DNA of 25,193 bases from Planctomycetota bacterium (GTDB lineage: Bacteria > Planctomycetota > Planctomycetia > Pirellulales > Pirellulaceae), in the NCBI GenBank assembly GCA_026692885.1, contig JAPLNJ010000478.1, forward strand, positions 1 to 25,193, written 5' to 3'. The translations under genes were made by a program, and so were the position numbers. The notes under the pieces were generated by a model. The model made no database searches. It saw nothing but the letters and a program-made list of their open reading frames with translations, and was not told the origin of the DNA. Positions 8,421 to 15,938 of the stretch are shown here, piece by piece (position 1 is the first letter of the stretch; the number at the start of each line of letters is the position of its first letter).

Positions 8421-9818
8421 TCAGACTTCTTCCGGCACGACGTAGGGTTTGCGGTACTCGCGTCTCAGGAATTGGTTGGCATCCTCGTCGCCCACGCAAC
8501 GTTCCGTCTGACTGTCGAAGCGGACCGAGCGTTTGAGCTGATTGGAAATCTTGGCCAGGTGGCACAAGGCGGCCGATTTGTGTCCCTCTTCGATATCGCC
8601 GTGCAAATCCTCGTGGCGGCGACTGCGACAGGCCTTGATCCAGTTCTGGAAGTGTGGCAGATCCGCCATGGGATGGTCGGGTTCGGCCGCGTGCGGCCCC
8701 GGCTCCCGGTTCGGGCCGAGGAACACGTAGAAACTCGAATAGTCGGGGATGATCATGTACCCCTCGCTGCCGAAGAAGATCACGCCCACCACTTGGTTCG
8801 GCGCCACGAACGGGTACTTGTCACGCATCTCGGCCTCGCTGTTGGTGTACCAGTGGCGGACCTCGAAGCTGACCAGCAGATTGCGGTCGGGCCACTGGCA
8901 GACCAAGGATTGCGTGTTGGGCGTATCGGCGTCGTCGTTCTCGGCCGGCACGTAGCGTCCGCCCAGCGACATCATCACCGACGGGTGCGTATCTAGCCCC
9001 AGCCCCCAACGGATGATGTCGATGTCGTGCACCGTCTGATTGGCGATGTCGCCGCTGGCGAAGTTCGAGAGCCAGTACCAGCGGTGATGGTTGAACGAAC
9101 TGTAGTCGACCAGCTTGGCCGGACCGACCCAGGCGTCCCAATCGAGTCCCTTGGGCACCGGACTGGGGTTGTGCCGGCCCAGGTCGCCGCGCATCTTGTA
9201 CGACATGCCGCGGGCCATGTACAGCTTGCCGATCACGCCCGCCTGGAGCTGGCGGATGCCCTCGCGGACGTTCGGGCTGGAGCGGTTCTGCATGCCGACC
9301 TGGACCATCCGCTGATACTTCCGGGCGGCCTTGACCATCTGGCGTCCTTCCCAGATGTTGTGGGTCCCCGGTTTCTCGACATACACGTCTTTGCCCGCCT
9401 GGCAGGCCCAGATGGTCTGCAGCGCGTGCCAGTGGTCTTGCGTCGCGAAGCAGATCGCATCAATTGTCTTGTCGTCCAACAGCCGGCGCTGGTCGTTGTA
9501 GACAGTCAACTTCTTGCCGGCCAGGGCCGGGTAGCGTTTCTCGGCCGAAGCCAGTTTGTCCGCGTCGCAGTCGCAGACTGCGGCGATCTCGACGTGCTCC
9601 TTGTCCATCTGGGCCAAGGCCGCGACGTGCGAGCTCATGCGGCCGCCCAGTCCGACGAGCCCGATGCGGATGCGGTCGTTGGCACCGAGGGCCCGCGCCA
9701 GCGACGGAACAGTCAGCACCGACGCACCGGTGGCCAACAGCGCCGACGATTGGACGAACTCTCGTCTCGTGGGTCGGATCCCCAGTCCACGCGGCGACGA
9801 CTTGCTTGTGTCAGTCAC
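8421..9818 (-). CDS. Tat-exported Gfo/Idh/MocA family oxidoreductase
   Basis: A 465-residue NAD(P)-dependent sugar or polyol dehydrogenase-like protein. A twin-arginine signal is visible (TRREFVQSSALLATGASV, Arg18-Arg19), so it should be folded with its cofactor before export. The Rossmann motif RIGLVGLGGRMSSH follows at about 50-63, then VYVEKPGTHNIWEG (the EKP lysine) and HDIDIIRWGLG, the usual catalytic His/Asp region. Secreted members of this family are multiplied in planctomycetes and are presumed to act on carbohydrates; the substrate is unknown. The start is GTG at 9818, backed by GGAGGG about eight bases upstream. It lies downstream of the isomerase-like gene on the same strand, separated by 326 bases. 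Confidence 0.93.
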   Translation of the reverse strand: MTDTSKSSPRGLGIRPTRREFVQSSALLATGASVLTVPSLARALGANDRIRIGLVGLGGRMSSHVAALAQMDKEHVEIAAVCDCDADKLASAEKRYPALAGKKLTVYNDQRRLLDDKTIDAICFATQDHWHALQTIWACQAGKDVYVEKPGTHNIWEGRQMVKAARKYQRMVQVGMQNRSSPNVREGIRQLQAGVIGKLYMARGMSYKMRGDLGRHNPSPVPKGLDWDAWVGPAKLVDYSSFNHHRWYWLSNFASGDIANQTVHDIDIIRWGLGLDTHPSVMMSLGGRYVPAENDDADTPNTQSLVCQWPDRNLLVSFEVRHWYTNSEAEMRDKYPFVAPNQVVGVIFFGSEGYMIIPDYSSFYVFLGPNREPGPHAAEPDHPMADLPHFQNWIKACRSRRHEDLHGDIEEGHKSAALCHLAKISNQLKRSVRFDSQTERCVGDEDANQFLRREYRKPYVVPEEV

Positions 9819-9921
9819 GGTAGTGCCCTCCGTCTGAGTCAGGTTTGGATGTACGGCCTACGCTGTCCGTCAGTGTATGGCGAGGCCGCGTACGAAGCAA
9901 CGCGGATTTGGAGTGCGGATC

Positions 9922-10115
9922 TGGAGTGCGGTGACCTGTCACCGCTTTTCAACACGCTTTTCAGAGGTCAGGCTAAGCACACATCGCGAGACACGTGCCG
10001 ATTCCGCCAAGGTCGCTGGCTCGACGGCAGGCGCGGACGCTAGGCGACTGCATGAACCGGAGCGTCTAGCAGAATCGTGAGCCAATGAAAAGCGGTGACA
10101 GGTCACCGCACTCCA
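9922..10115. repeat. 194-bp inverted-repeat element
   Basis: Perfect 29-base inverted repeats at 9922-9950 and 10087-10115 bound a 136-base interior. Each arm holds its own palindrome, GCGGTGAC-CT-GTCACCGC. A partial extra copy of the start of the arm (TTTGGAGTGCGGATC) lies just to the left at 9907. The gap from 9819 to 10144 contains nothing else I can identify. Confidence 0.75.
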
Positions 10116-10144
10116 AATGCGATCTTCTCAAACAACTTACATGT

Positions 10145-11752
10145 TCAGGCCCGGTTGCCGACCACGGCGTTCTCGATACCCAACGCGTTCGCAATCTTCT
10201 GGATCGTGCGGGCGTGGTGCCCAATGCCCAGGGCGAAATGGTGCGTTGGGCCTTCGGCGACCCAGCGTTTGAGAAACGTCTTGATGTCCGGCTGGAAGAA
10301 GCCTCGCGTATTCGTGTTGCCCGTGGCCGGGATCGGCCCGCGCACGGATTCGCCCTCGCCGATCACGAACTTGAATTTCCCCTGTGCCGTCAGGCCGAGG
10401 CTGAGCATGGTAATCGGCCCTTCCTTGATCTTGAACTCGACGCTCGCGCCTGAACCCGGCTTGCCGTGGTACTTGAGCAGGCTGCGCAACACGGGTTTGC
10501 CGTCGGCAATGTTCAGGTGGTGTGGCCCGTCATGGCCCACCAGCACAAAACCTTCCTGGAAGTCGATGGGGTGAAATTCGGCGAAGCTGCCGCCGATGTC
10601 CAGACGATCCAGGATCAACATGGCCACGCAGGTCTTCAAGTCCGACTCGCCGCACATCGGAAAACCTGCGGCGGTGAGCAGCGAATTGCCGACAATCAGA
10701 TTTGACACCACCCGGCGGGTCTCACTGTCCGGCTCGCCTTCGTAGTAGTAGGCCAATCCGTCCAGTTGCTTCTCCTCGACAAACTTGTCCAAGGCCACCG
10801 CGACCCGTGCGGCCATCTGCAGGTCGTCCGGCGTCAACTTGCGCGTGATCGGGTCGGACTTCGGGTCCGGCGTATCGAACATTTCCAAAATGCGGGCTTG
10901 CTTCGCCGCGATCTCGGTCGGCGTAACCGTGCGAACCAATCGTACCACGTCGTCGGCCTCGGTCTGCACGATGTGGCAGCCAAAGGCGGCGGTGAAGGCC
11001 GTGGGATCCGAATGCATGTCCAGCATCGACTCGAGCACGTGGCCGAAGTGTCCGATGCGTGCGCCACGCAGGTCGTGCAGCACTTTGGCGATGTTGCACC
11101 ACTCGGCCAACTCGGCGTCGGCTTCCGCGTCGTCGTGCAGCGTGCCCAGGATCATGGGCGGCGGACGCTTGCCCATGCGGATGGCTACGCCCGTGAACTC
11201 GGGCACGGAGCAGAAATCGTCGTTCGAGAGCTGCATGTACGTGTTGGCTTTGGCGTAGTCCATGGCCTTCAGCGGTTGCAGGGCCACCAGCACGATCGGC
11301 ACGTCGAGTTCCCGAATCAAGATGCCGAAGGTACTGGACGTAGCGTAGGTCACCATGTCGCAGAAGATCAGATCGAGATTGGCCGCCTTCAGCTTGGGCA
11401 GCAGGGCATAGGCTCCCTGGGCGTTGTCGATCAGGCCGAAATTGGTGACTTGGACTTCGTGCGTTTTGACCTTGTCGACCAGCACGTCGATCTTCCGGTG
11501 CATGTCGGCCAACAAACCCTCGAACTGTTTCCAGTACGTGTAATGTCCGACGCCGAAGATGCCGATATGGGCCGTTCGCGGTTTGCGTCGCGGAATCCGC
11601 AGCGCCGGCCCAGCGCCGGGCGCCTCGGCCGCCCCGGCGGGCGTCCACCAAGCCGGTGCGATCAGGGCTGCGCCCACCAAGCCGCTCAAGGCAGACAGGA
11701 ATTGACGCCTGCGGCAGACGGACGTGACGGTTGCGGGGGATTCGTTGTGCAT
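10145..11752 (-). CDS. Tat-exported L-arabinose/L-fucose isomerase-like protein
   Basis: This 535-residue protein has a twin-arginine-like signal (CRRRQFLSALSGLVGAALIAPAW) and then the fold of the arabinose/fucose isomerase superfamily: HIGIFGVGHYTYWKQF, FGLIDNAQGAYAL, a Rossmann-like region up to about 200, and the metal-site segments LAYYYEGE, MCGESDLKTCVAMLILD, EFHPIDF and VGHDGPHHLNI, ending in THHFALGIGHHARTIQ. Glu and His residues in these segments correspond in position to the manganese ligands of AraA (inferred by eye). True AraA and FucI are cytoplasmic, so an exported form suggests a different substrate. ATG 11752 has GAGGA upstream. It probably leads a loose unit with the downstream oxidoreductase. 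Confidence 0.8.
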   Translation of the reverse strand: MHNESPATVTSVCRRRQFLSALSGLVGAALIAPAWWTPAGAAEAPGAGPALRIPRRKPRTAHIGIFGVGHYTYWKQFEGLLADMHRKIDVLVDKVKTHEVQVTNFGLIDNAQGAYALLPKLKAANLDLIFCDMVTYATSSTFGILIRELDVPIVLVALQPLKAMDYAKANTYMQLSNDDFCSVPEFTGVAIRMGKRPPPMILGTLHDDAEADAELAEWCNIAKVLHDLRGARIGHFGHVLESMLDMHSDPTAFTAAFGCHIVQTEADDVVRLVRTVTPTEIAAKQARILEMFDTPDPKSDPITRKLTPDDLQMAARVAVALDKFVEEKQLDGLAYYYEGEPDSETRRVVSNLIVGNSLLTAAGFPMCGESDLKTCVAMLILDRLDIGGSFAEFHPIDFQEGFVLVGHDGPHHLNIADGKPVLRSLLKYHGKPGSGASVEFKIKEGPITMLSLGLTAQGKFKFVIGEGESVRGPIPATGNTNTRGFFQPDIKTFLKRWVAEGPTHHFALGIGHHARTIQKIANALGIENAVVGNRA

Positions 11753-12224
11753 AGACGGTCCTCTTCAGGGGTTTGTGGACACGAATTGAGCCAAGTGCAA
11801 CTCTTTCTGCGCTATTCGCACGGATGGCAGAGCCAGAGCACGCTCAGTCAATTCGATCATGGCGCACCTCAATCACGTTTCCGTCCGTTGTGCCGCCGCC
11901 ATTATAGGACAGCGCCGCGAAACGAAACAAGCACGGCTCACTCGGCCATCACCAGCCGCATCTACCACGGTTCGATGGCCGGAATCACGAACTTCCGGTA
12001 GGGACCATCGGACCCGCTCGAGCGGACTTGCGATGCGGCCGCGCGCATGTCGAAGACGCGAATCTGTGCCTTGTCGGTTTGGATCAGCAGCGCGACAAGA
12101 GCTGCGGCGGGGAAGTGCAAGGGCCGGAGGCGGCGTCCGACCATGATGCCGCACGTGTCTGGCATTGTCTCGCGGTGCGCGGTAAAATGTCCCCCGACCC
12201 TTGTCCCTCAGGCGAGACCTACGC
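11753..12224. other. Intergenic region, divergent promoters expected
   Basis: This 472-base gap separates two divergent genes. A TAAAAT at 12183-12188 could be the -10 box of the zinc-ribbon gene. A 67-codon frame on the minus strand (12165 to 11962) has GC-rich third positions but no good ribosome site and no recognisable domain, so I do not call it a gene. I see no repeat like those elsewhere. Confidence 0.4.
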
Positions 12225-12701
12225 ATGCTCAACCCGGAAGAAATCTGGCAAGACTGGCCCCGCTGTCCAAGTTGCGGGCAACGTCGTCATGCCGTCTGTC
12301 CCTTGTGCCGGTGCGCCCAGGACGAAATGCCCTTGGCCGATTACATTCCCCTGCCCGCACCGCTGGAGGACACTCGGCCGCCACGCGAGTCTTGTGGAGG
12401 CGGCTGTTGCCAACCGTCCCGCGAGCCGGTGGAGATCACGCCCGCGCAACCGGAATCCTGCGAGACAGCCGAAGCGACGGAGGAAGGTCCAAGCCTGCTG
12501 CTTTGCCCCCAGTGCGACGAGCCTTTCACGCCTACGTTCTATCGGCTGTGTCAGCCCTGCGGACATGATTTCGGCGAGGGCGTGCCGAGTCCCACGGAAG
12601 AGCCGGTCGAGTCGAACGCCCGCGTGTTGTTCGTGATGTTCCTGCTGGTGGCCATGGCGGCGGGCATCGTGGGCTACTGCTGGTACCTGTTTCGACGCTA
12701 G
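12225..12701 (+). CDS. Zinc-ribbon protein with C-terminal membrane anchor
   Basis: This 158-residue hypothetical protein starts with a CxxC pair motif, CPSCGQRRHAVCPLC (14-28), probably a zinc ribbon. It continues with a proline/glutamate-rich linker containing CGGGCC, then a second ribbon CPQCDEPFTPTFYRLCQPC near residues 92-110, and ends in a single membrane segment (VLFVMFLLVAMAAGIVGYCWYLF) with a basic RR tail. That predicts a cytoplasmic domain tethered to the inner membrane. I do not recognise a specific family. ATG 12225 is chosen over an upstream in-frame TTG at 12201. It stands alone between divergent and convergent neighbours. Confidence 0.75.
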   Translation: MLNPEEIWQDWPRCPSCGQRRHAVCPLCRCAQDEMPLADYIPLPAPLEDTRPPRESCGGGCCQPSREPVEITPAQPESCETAEATEEGPSLLLCPQCDEPFTPTFYRLCQPCGHDFGEGVPSPTEEPVESNARVLFVMFLLVAMAAGIVGYCWYLFRR

Positions 12702-12706
12702 ACGCG

Positions 12707-12895
12707 CTAGCTCTGGCCCGGATTATTTATCAGTTTGGTAGGGTGGGTCGAGCCAGCCGTGTTCCTGGTGGGCCGCGGTCGCTGTGTCAAACGCGGTTGC
12801 GTCGTCGCAAGGTGAATTGCTGCGGGGCCGGCTTGCGAAGGCCCACCAAGATGTGGCGCTCCCTTGGCCCACCCTACGTGAATCATCGACGCTAG
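12707..12895. mobile_element. CTAG-bounded element, copy 2 (abuts lipA stop)
   Basis: Homologue of 5941-6123 in the opposite orientation, bounded by CTAG at 12707-12710 and 12892-12895. The 140-base core (12738-12877) has exactly the same length as in copy 1 and begins GTAGGGTGGGTCGAGCC. Inner TGGTGGGCC/GGCCCACCA and outer GTAGGGTGGG/CCCACCCTAC pairs nest. The right CTAG holds the lipA stop codon, and the same element end touches the stop codon as at cysA. Confidence 0.6.
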
Positions 12896-13809
12896 TGCTG
12901 CGCCACCATGTCGCGCGCGTGGTAGCTGCTGCGCACCAACGGTCCGCTGGCGACCTGCGTGAAGCCGAGCTGCTGGGCGTGTTGGCCGAGTTCCGTGAAT
13001 TCCTCCGGGGCCAGGTAGCGTGCGACCGGCAAATACCGTTGGGTGTCCGGCTGGAGGTATTGCCCCAGGGTCAGGAAGTCGACGTCTTGATCGCGCAGAT
13101 CCACCAGGACGTCCAGCAACTCGTCCACCGTCTCCCCCAGCCCCAGCATGAGACCGCTCTTCGTCTTGATCCCCGGCGACAGTTCCTTGGCCCGACGTAG
13201 CAACCGGAGCGTCCCGCGGTAGTCGGCCTGCGGTCCGCGCACCTTGCGGTACAATCGCGGCACGGTCTCCGTATTGTGATTGAAGACCTCCGGGGCGGCC
13301 GCCAAGACACGTTCCAGGGCGTCGGGCTTGTCCAAGAAGTCGGGCGTCAACACCTCGACCGTGGCCCCCGTGCGCTGCCGGACCGCCACGACGCAACGAT
13401 GGAAATGCTCGGCACCGCCGTCCGGCAAATCATCCCGGGTGACGGATGTGATCACCACGTGTCGCAGGCCCAGACGGACGGCCGCTTCGGCCACTCGCTC
13501 CGGCTCATCATCGGCCAGTTCTTCCGGCCGTCCGCGCGCCACGGCACAGAAACTGCACGCACGCGTGCAGACCTGGCCCAGAATCATGAACGTGGCCGTC
13601 CGCTGCGAGTAACACTCCAGCCGATTAGGGCACTTGGCATGATCGCAGACGGTCTGCAAACCCAATTCGTCCAGCAGGTGAGCGGTGAAGTGCTGGACGC
13701 TGCCTTTGGGTACTTTGCGTTTGAGCCAGCGCGGCAGACGCCCACCCGTCTCCGCGTGAGGAGGCGGGCTGAGCACGGGCAGTTCAACGTTCACAGAGGG
13801 TCGATTCAC
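12892..13809 (-). CDS. lipA: Lipoyl synthase LipA
   Basis: This 305-residue radical-SAM enzyme inserts two sulfur atoms into protein-bound octanoyl groups to make lipoyl cofactors, in the cytoplasm. Both iron-sulfur sites are intact: auxiliary cluster CDHAKCPNRLEC (Cys55, 60, 66) and radical-SAM CTRACSFC (Cys81, 85, 88). The C-terminal RSSYHA (293-298) supplies the Ser that ligates the auxiliary cluster. Other landmarks are VVITSVTRDDLPDGGA, NHNTETVPRLY and KSGLMLGLGET. The start is GTG at 13809 with AGGGA about eight bases upstream, overlapping the end of lipB by 26 bases, so translation is probably coupled. Confidence 0.96.
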   Translation of the reverse strand: MNRPSVNVELPVLSPPPHAETGGRLPRWLKRKVPKGSVQHFTAHLLDELGLQTVCDHAKCPNRLECYSQRTATFMILGQVCTRACSFCAVARGRPEELADDEPERVAEAAVRLGLRHVVITSVTRDDLPDGGAEHFHRCVVAVRQRTGATVEVLTPDFLDKPDALERVLAAAPEVFNHNTETVPRLYRKVRGPQADYRGTLRLLRRAKELSPGIKTKSGLMLGLGETVDELLDVLVDLRDQDVDFLTLGQYLQPDTQRYLPVARYLAPEEFTELGQHAQQLGFTQVASGPLVRSSYHARDMVAQH

Positions 13810-14554
13810 GACAAGTCCCTAGCGCGCGGACCAACAGCGGATGACCGGTGTGTAGGTGGTAACGGTCGCTGCCGAAGGCTGCCGCCAGGCACTCGACGAA
13901 CGCCGCCCGCACGGTGGCCATTCTAACGGCCGTGCGCCGTTCGGCAAGCAGGCAGCCCATCGTGGTCTTGAGCCCCACGCCGACGTCATCGGGAGCCACG
14001 GCATCGACAAACGCAAACCGCCGCATGGGAGGATTGACGTTCAGGAACGCCCCATGGCAGGTCACCTCGTCCCGCACCGCCACCCCTACGGCTGCCAGCA
14101 GTCCCGACTGGCCCCACACCGCGAATCGGCCCGGCTGCGTTTGCCCATGCACTTGCAGTTGGCTGAAAGCGGTGAGTACCGCCTGCTGGAGCCGCTGCAG
14201 ATACTGCCGGACGCTCCAGCCGAACACGGCCAGCGGGACGATCGGGTAGATAGCCAACTGCCCTGGCGAGTGCAAGATACAACCTCCGCCGCGACTCACC
14301 CAGCGGAGGGCCAGTCCCTCGCGTTTCAGCTGCTCGCCGCTCATCCGCACGTGGCCGCGCGAACCGCGGCGGCCAACCGTGATCAGTTCGGGGTGCTCGC
14401 AAAACAGCACCGATACACTCGCCGTGTGACTGACGGCGGCGTCATGCACCAAATGCTGCTGCAAGGCCAGGGCCTCGTCGTACGACACTTGGCCCAGCAG
14501 GTGAAAGGCCAGCACGGGTTCTGGTGCGTCGGGTTGTCGGGCTGAGCAAGTCAT
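13784..14554 (-). CDS. lipB: LipB-like octanoyltransferase, catalytic residues apparently missing
   Basis: A 256-residue member of the LipB/LplA/biotin ligase fold, expected to move octanoyl groups from acyl carrier protein to lipoyl domains. The family features are LITVGRRGSRGHV, SRGGGCILHSPGQLAIYPI (87-105) and CHGAFLNVNP (166-175). When I align by eye to E. coli LipB, the catalytic Lys (KICSLG) falls on Leu152 and the catalytic Cys (NPCG) on a stretch APDD near 187-190 with no Cys. Cys92, Cys166 or Cys201 could in principle substitute. Coupling to lipA argues that it works in lipoate formation. ATG 14554 is the only sensible start. Confidence 0.82.
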   Translation of the reverse strand: MTCSARQPDAPEPVLAFHLLGQVSYDEALALQQHLVHDAAVSHTASVSVLFCEHPELITVGRRGSRGHVRMSGEQLKREGLALRWVSRGGGCILHSPGQLAIYPIVPLAVFGWSVRQYLQRLQQAVLTAFSQLQVHGQTQPGRFAVWGQSGLLAAVGVAVRDEVTCHGAFLNVNPPMRRFAFVDAVAPDDVGVGLKTTMGCLLAERRTAVRMATVRAAFVECLAAAFGSDRYHLHTGHPLLVRALGTCRESTLCER

Positions 14555-14626
14555 AAGGCGAGCACTGTAACAGGCAGCCCCGTCTCCGCAAAGATCGAAC
14601 CCGACAAGAAACGGGCCGCGCGTGCC

Positions 14627-14656
14627 TTGACAAATCCATCGCTATCCGGTCAACAT
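14627..14656 (+). promoter_or_regulatory. Possible promoter of the PhnP-like gene
   Basis: A perfect TTGACA at 14627 is followed after 18 bases by a poor -10 candidate CAACAT (14651-14656). It would give a leader of about 140 bases before the start at 14801. Confidence 0.25.
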
Positions 14657-14800
14657 CGGGAGAATGTTGTCCTTTATGCGGCGAGATGGCCGCGTCGCAA
14701 CGGTGGCCGAAATAGCTTCCCGGTTTCCGGCGCGGGCCAAGCGGGCGGTACCGGGGACAAATCGAGTAGCACGGATGGCAAAGCCGGGGCACTACAGGAG

Positions 14801-15616
14801 ATGACCTTGAACAAGCCACAGCCGGCCACGGTCGACATTCGCGGCCAACTGGTCTTGTTGGGCACCGGCACTTCGGTCGGCGTGCCCACAATCGGTTGCC
14901 CCTGTCGCGTGTGCCACAGCCCGGATCCGCACAACCAACGCACGCGTTGCGGCGCGATCCTAGGATTGCCGGAAGGCAACCTGCTGATCGATACCCCGCC
15001 GGACCTGCGATTTCAATTGCTGCGTGAAGGCCTGGGCATTGTGCACGCGGTTCTCTACACCCACGAGCACGCCGATCACCTGTTCGGGCTGGACGACCTG
15101 CGACTGATGCCGTTCTACCTGGGTCACGCGGTGCCCTTGTACTGCGAAGCCTTCGTCGAGCAGCGGATCCGCAAGGCGTTCGACTACGCTTTCACCGATA
15201 TCACCCCGACCCATGCGGGGGCCGTTCCCCAGTTGACGTTTCAGTGTCTCGGGCTCGATCCGTTCGAAGTCTTGGGGACACGGGTAATTCCTTTGCGGCT
15301 GAAGCACGGGCCGCGTTTCGACGTGTTGGGCTTCCGTTTCGGCAACGTGGCTTACTGCACGGATACCAACGAGATCCCGCCGGAAAGTTGGCCCCTGCTG
15401 GAAGGCTTGGACGTGCTGATTCTGGATGCCTTGAGGACTCGCCCGCATCCGACGCACTTCTGTCTGGAGCAAGCCGTGGCCGTGGCGGAGCGACTGCGGG
15501 CCCGGCGTACGCTGTTCACCCACGTGGCACACGACTTGGAGTACGCGGAGACCAACGCCCGCCTGCCGCCCGGGATGGAACTCGCCTACGACGGCCAACG
15601 CGTGCCGTTGACGTAG
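14801..15616 (+). CDS. PhnP-type metallo-beta-lactamase fold hydrolase
   Basis: A 271-residue metal-dependent hydrolase. The metal motif THEHADH (87-93) defines the family. A Cys-rich loop GCPCRVC...RTRC (Cys33, 35, 38, 50) directly before it matches the structural zinc site of PhnP, the phosphoribosyl cyclic phosphodiesterase. Further matches are CTDTNEIP, the His in TLFTHVAHD and the ending LPPGMELAYDGQRV. No phn genes are nearby, so a cyclic phosphodiesterase role is inferred. The start is uncertain: AGGAG touches ATG 14801 directly, and a TTG at 14807 would have better spacing. It is divergent from lipBA. Confidence 0.87.
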   Translation: MTLNKPQPATVDIRGQLVLLGTGTSVGVPTIGCPCRVCHSPDPHNQRTRCGAILGLPEGNLLIDTPPDLRFQLLREGLGIVHAVLYTHEHADHLFGLDDLRLMPFYLGHAVPLYCEAFVEQRIRKAFDYAFTDITPTHAGAVPQLTFQCLGLDPFEVLGTRVIPLRLKHGPRFDVLGFRFGNVAYCTDTNEIPPESWPLLEGLDVLILDALRTRPHPTHFCLEQAVAVAERLRARRTLFTHVAHDLEYAETNARLPPGMELAYDGQRVPLT

Positions 15617-15754
15617 GTCAGCCAAAGCAATAGCGCGGCGCACCCGCCAACGTCAAGGCGATGGGCGAGGTGGTGTCGTGCAACGTGGGGATGCCATCTC
15701 GGCACGCAGCGTGGTATTCTACGTGCGTTTCGTAACGCCACTGCCAGACGCCGG

Positions 15755-15912
15755 GACCTTGATCGTAACGTTGCGAACTGTTGTCAGGGCTGGCAACGAT
15801 GTGGGTGGCTGGTGGCTGAGCCTAAGCGAAGCCCCAGTCCACTGTTGCTGGGGCTTCGCTTAGGCTCAGCCACCAGCCACCCTGCTGCTAGCATTTCGCA
15901 AGATTACGATCA
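15755..15912. mobile_element. MITE-A copy 2 with 13-bp flanking direct repeats
   Basis: Terminal repeats TGATCGTAA (15760-15768) and TTACGATCA (15904-15912) enclose a perfect 35-bp hairpin around 15805-15883 with a 10-base loop. TGCCAGACGCCGG lies on both sides (15742-15754 and 15913-15925), a probable target-site duplication. The left block GACCTTGATCG resembles GGCATTGATCG in copy 1 and GGCCTTGATCG in the remnant, so the element begins about four bases before the repeat. The rest of 15617-15754 shows no gene remnant I can identify. Confidence 0.78.
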
Positions 15913-15938
15913 TGCCAGACGCCGGACGGGACTGCCAC

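Noticed and set aside
9027..12001. Long plus-strand open frames opposite the oxidoreductase and isomerase-like genes
   Set aside because: They are by-products of GC-rich codon use; the minus-strand proteins have clear family motifs and ribosome sites.
11962..12165. 67-codon minus-strand frame
   Set aside because: GC-rich third positions are suggestive, but there is no good ribosome site and no family recognised.
12165..12188. TTGTCT and TAAAAT as a complete promoter
   Set aside because: They are only 12 bases apart, too close for a standard housekeeping promoter; only the -10 part is kept as a weak candidate.
15617..15754. Remnant of the missing nuclease domain upstream of the mobile element
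   Set aside because: Reading this stretch in the plus-strand frames gave no PD-ExK-like or WEYKG-like segment.
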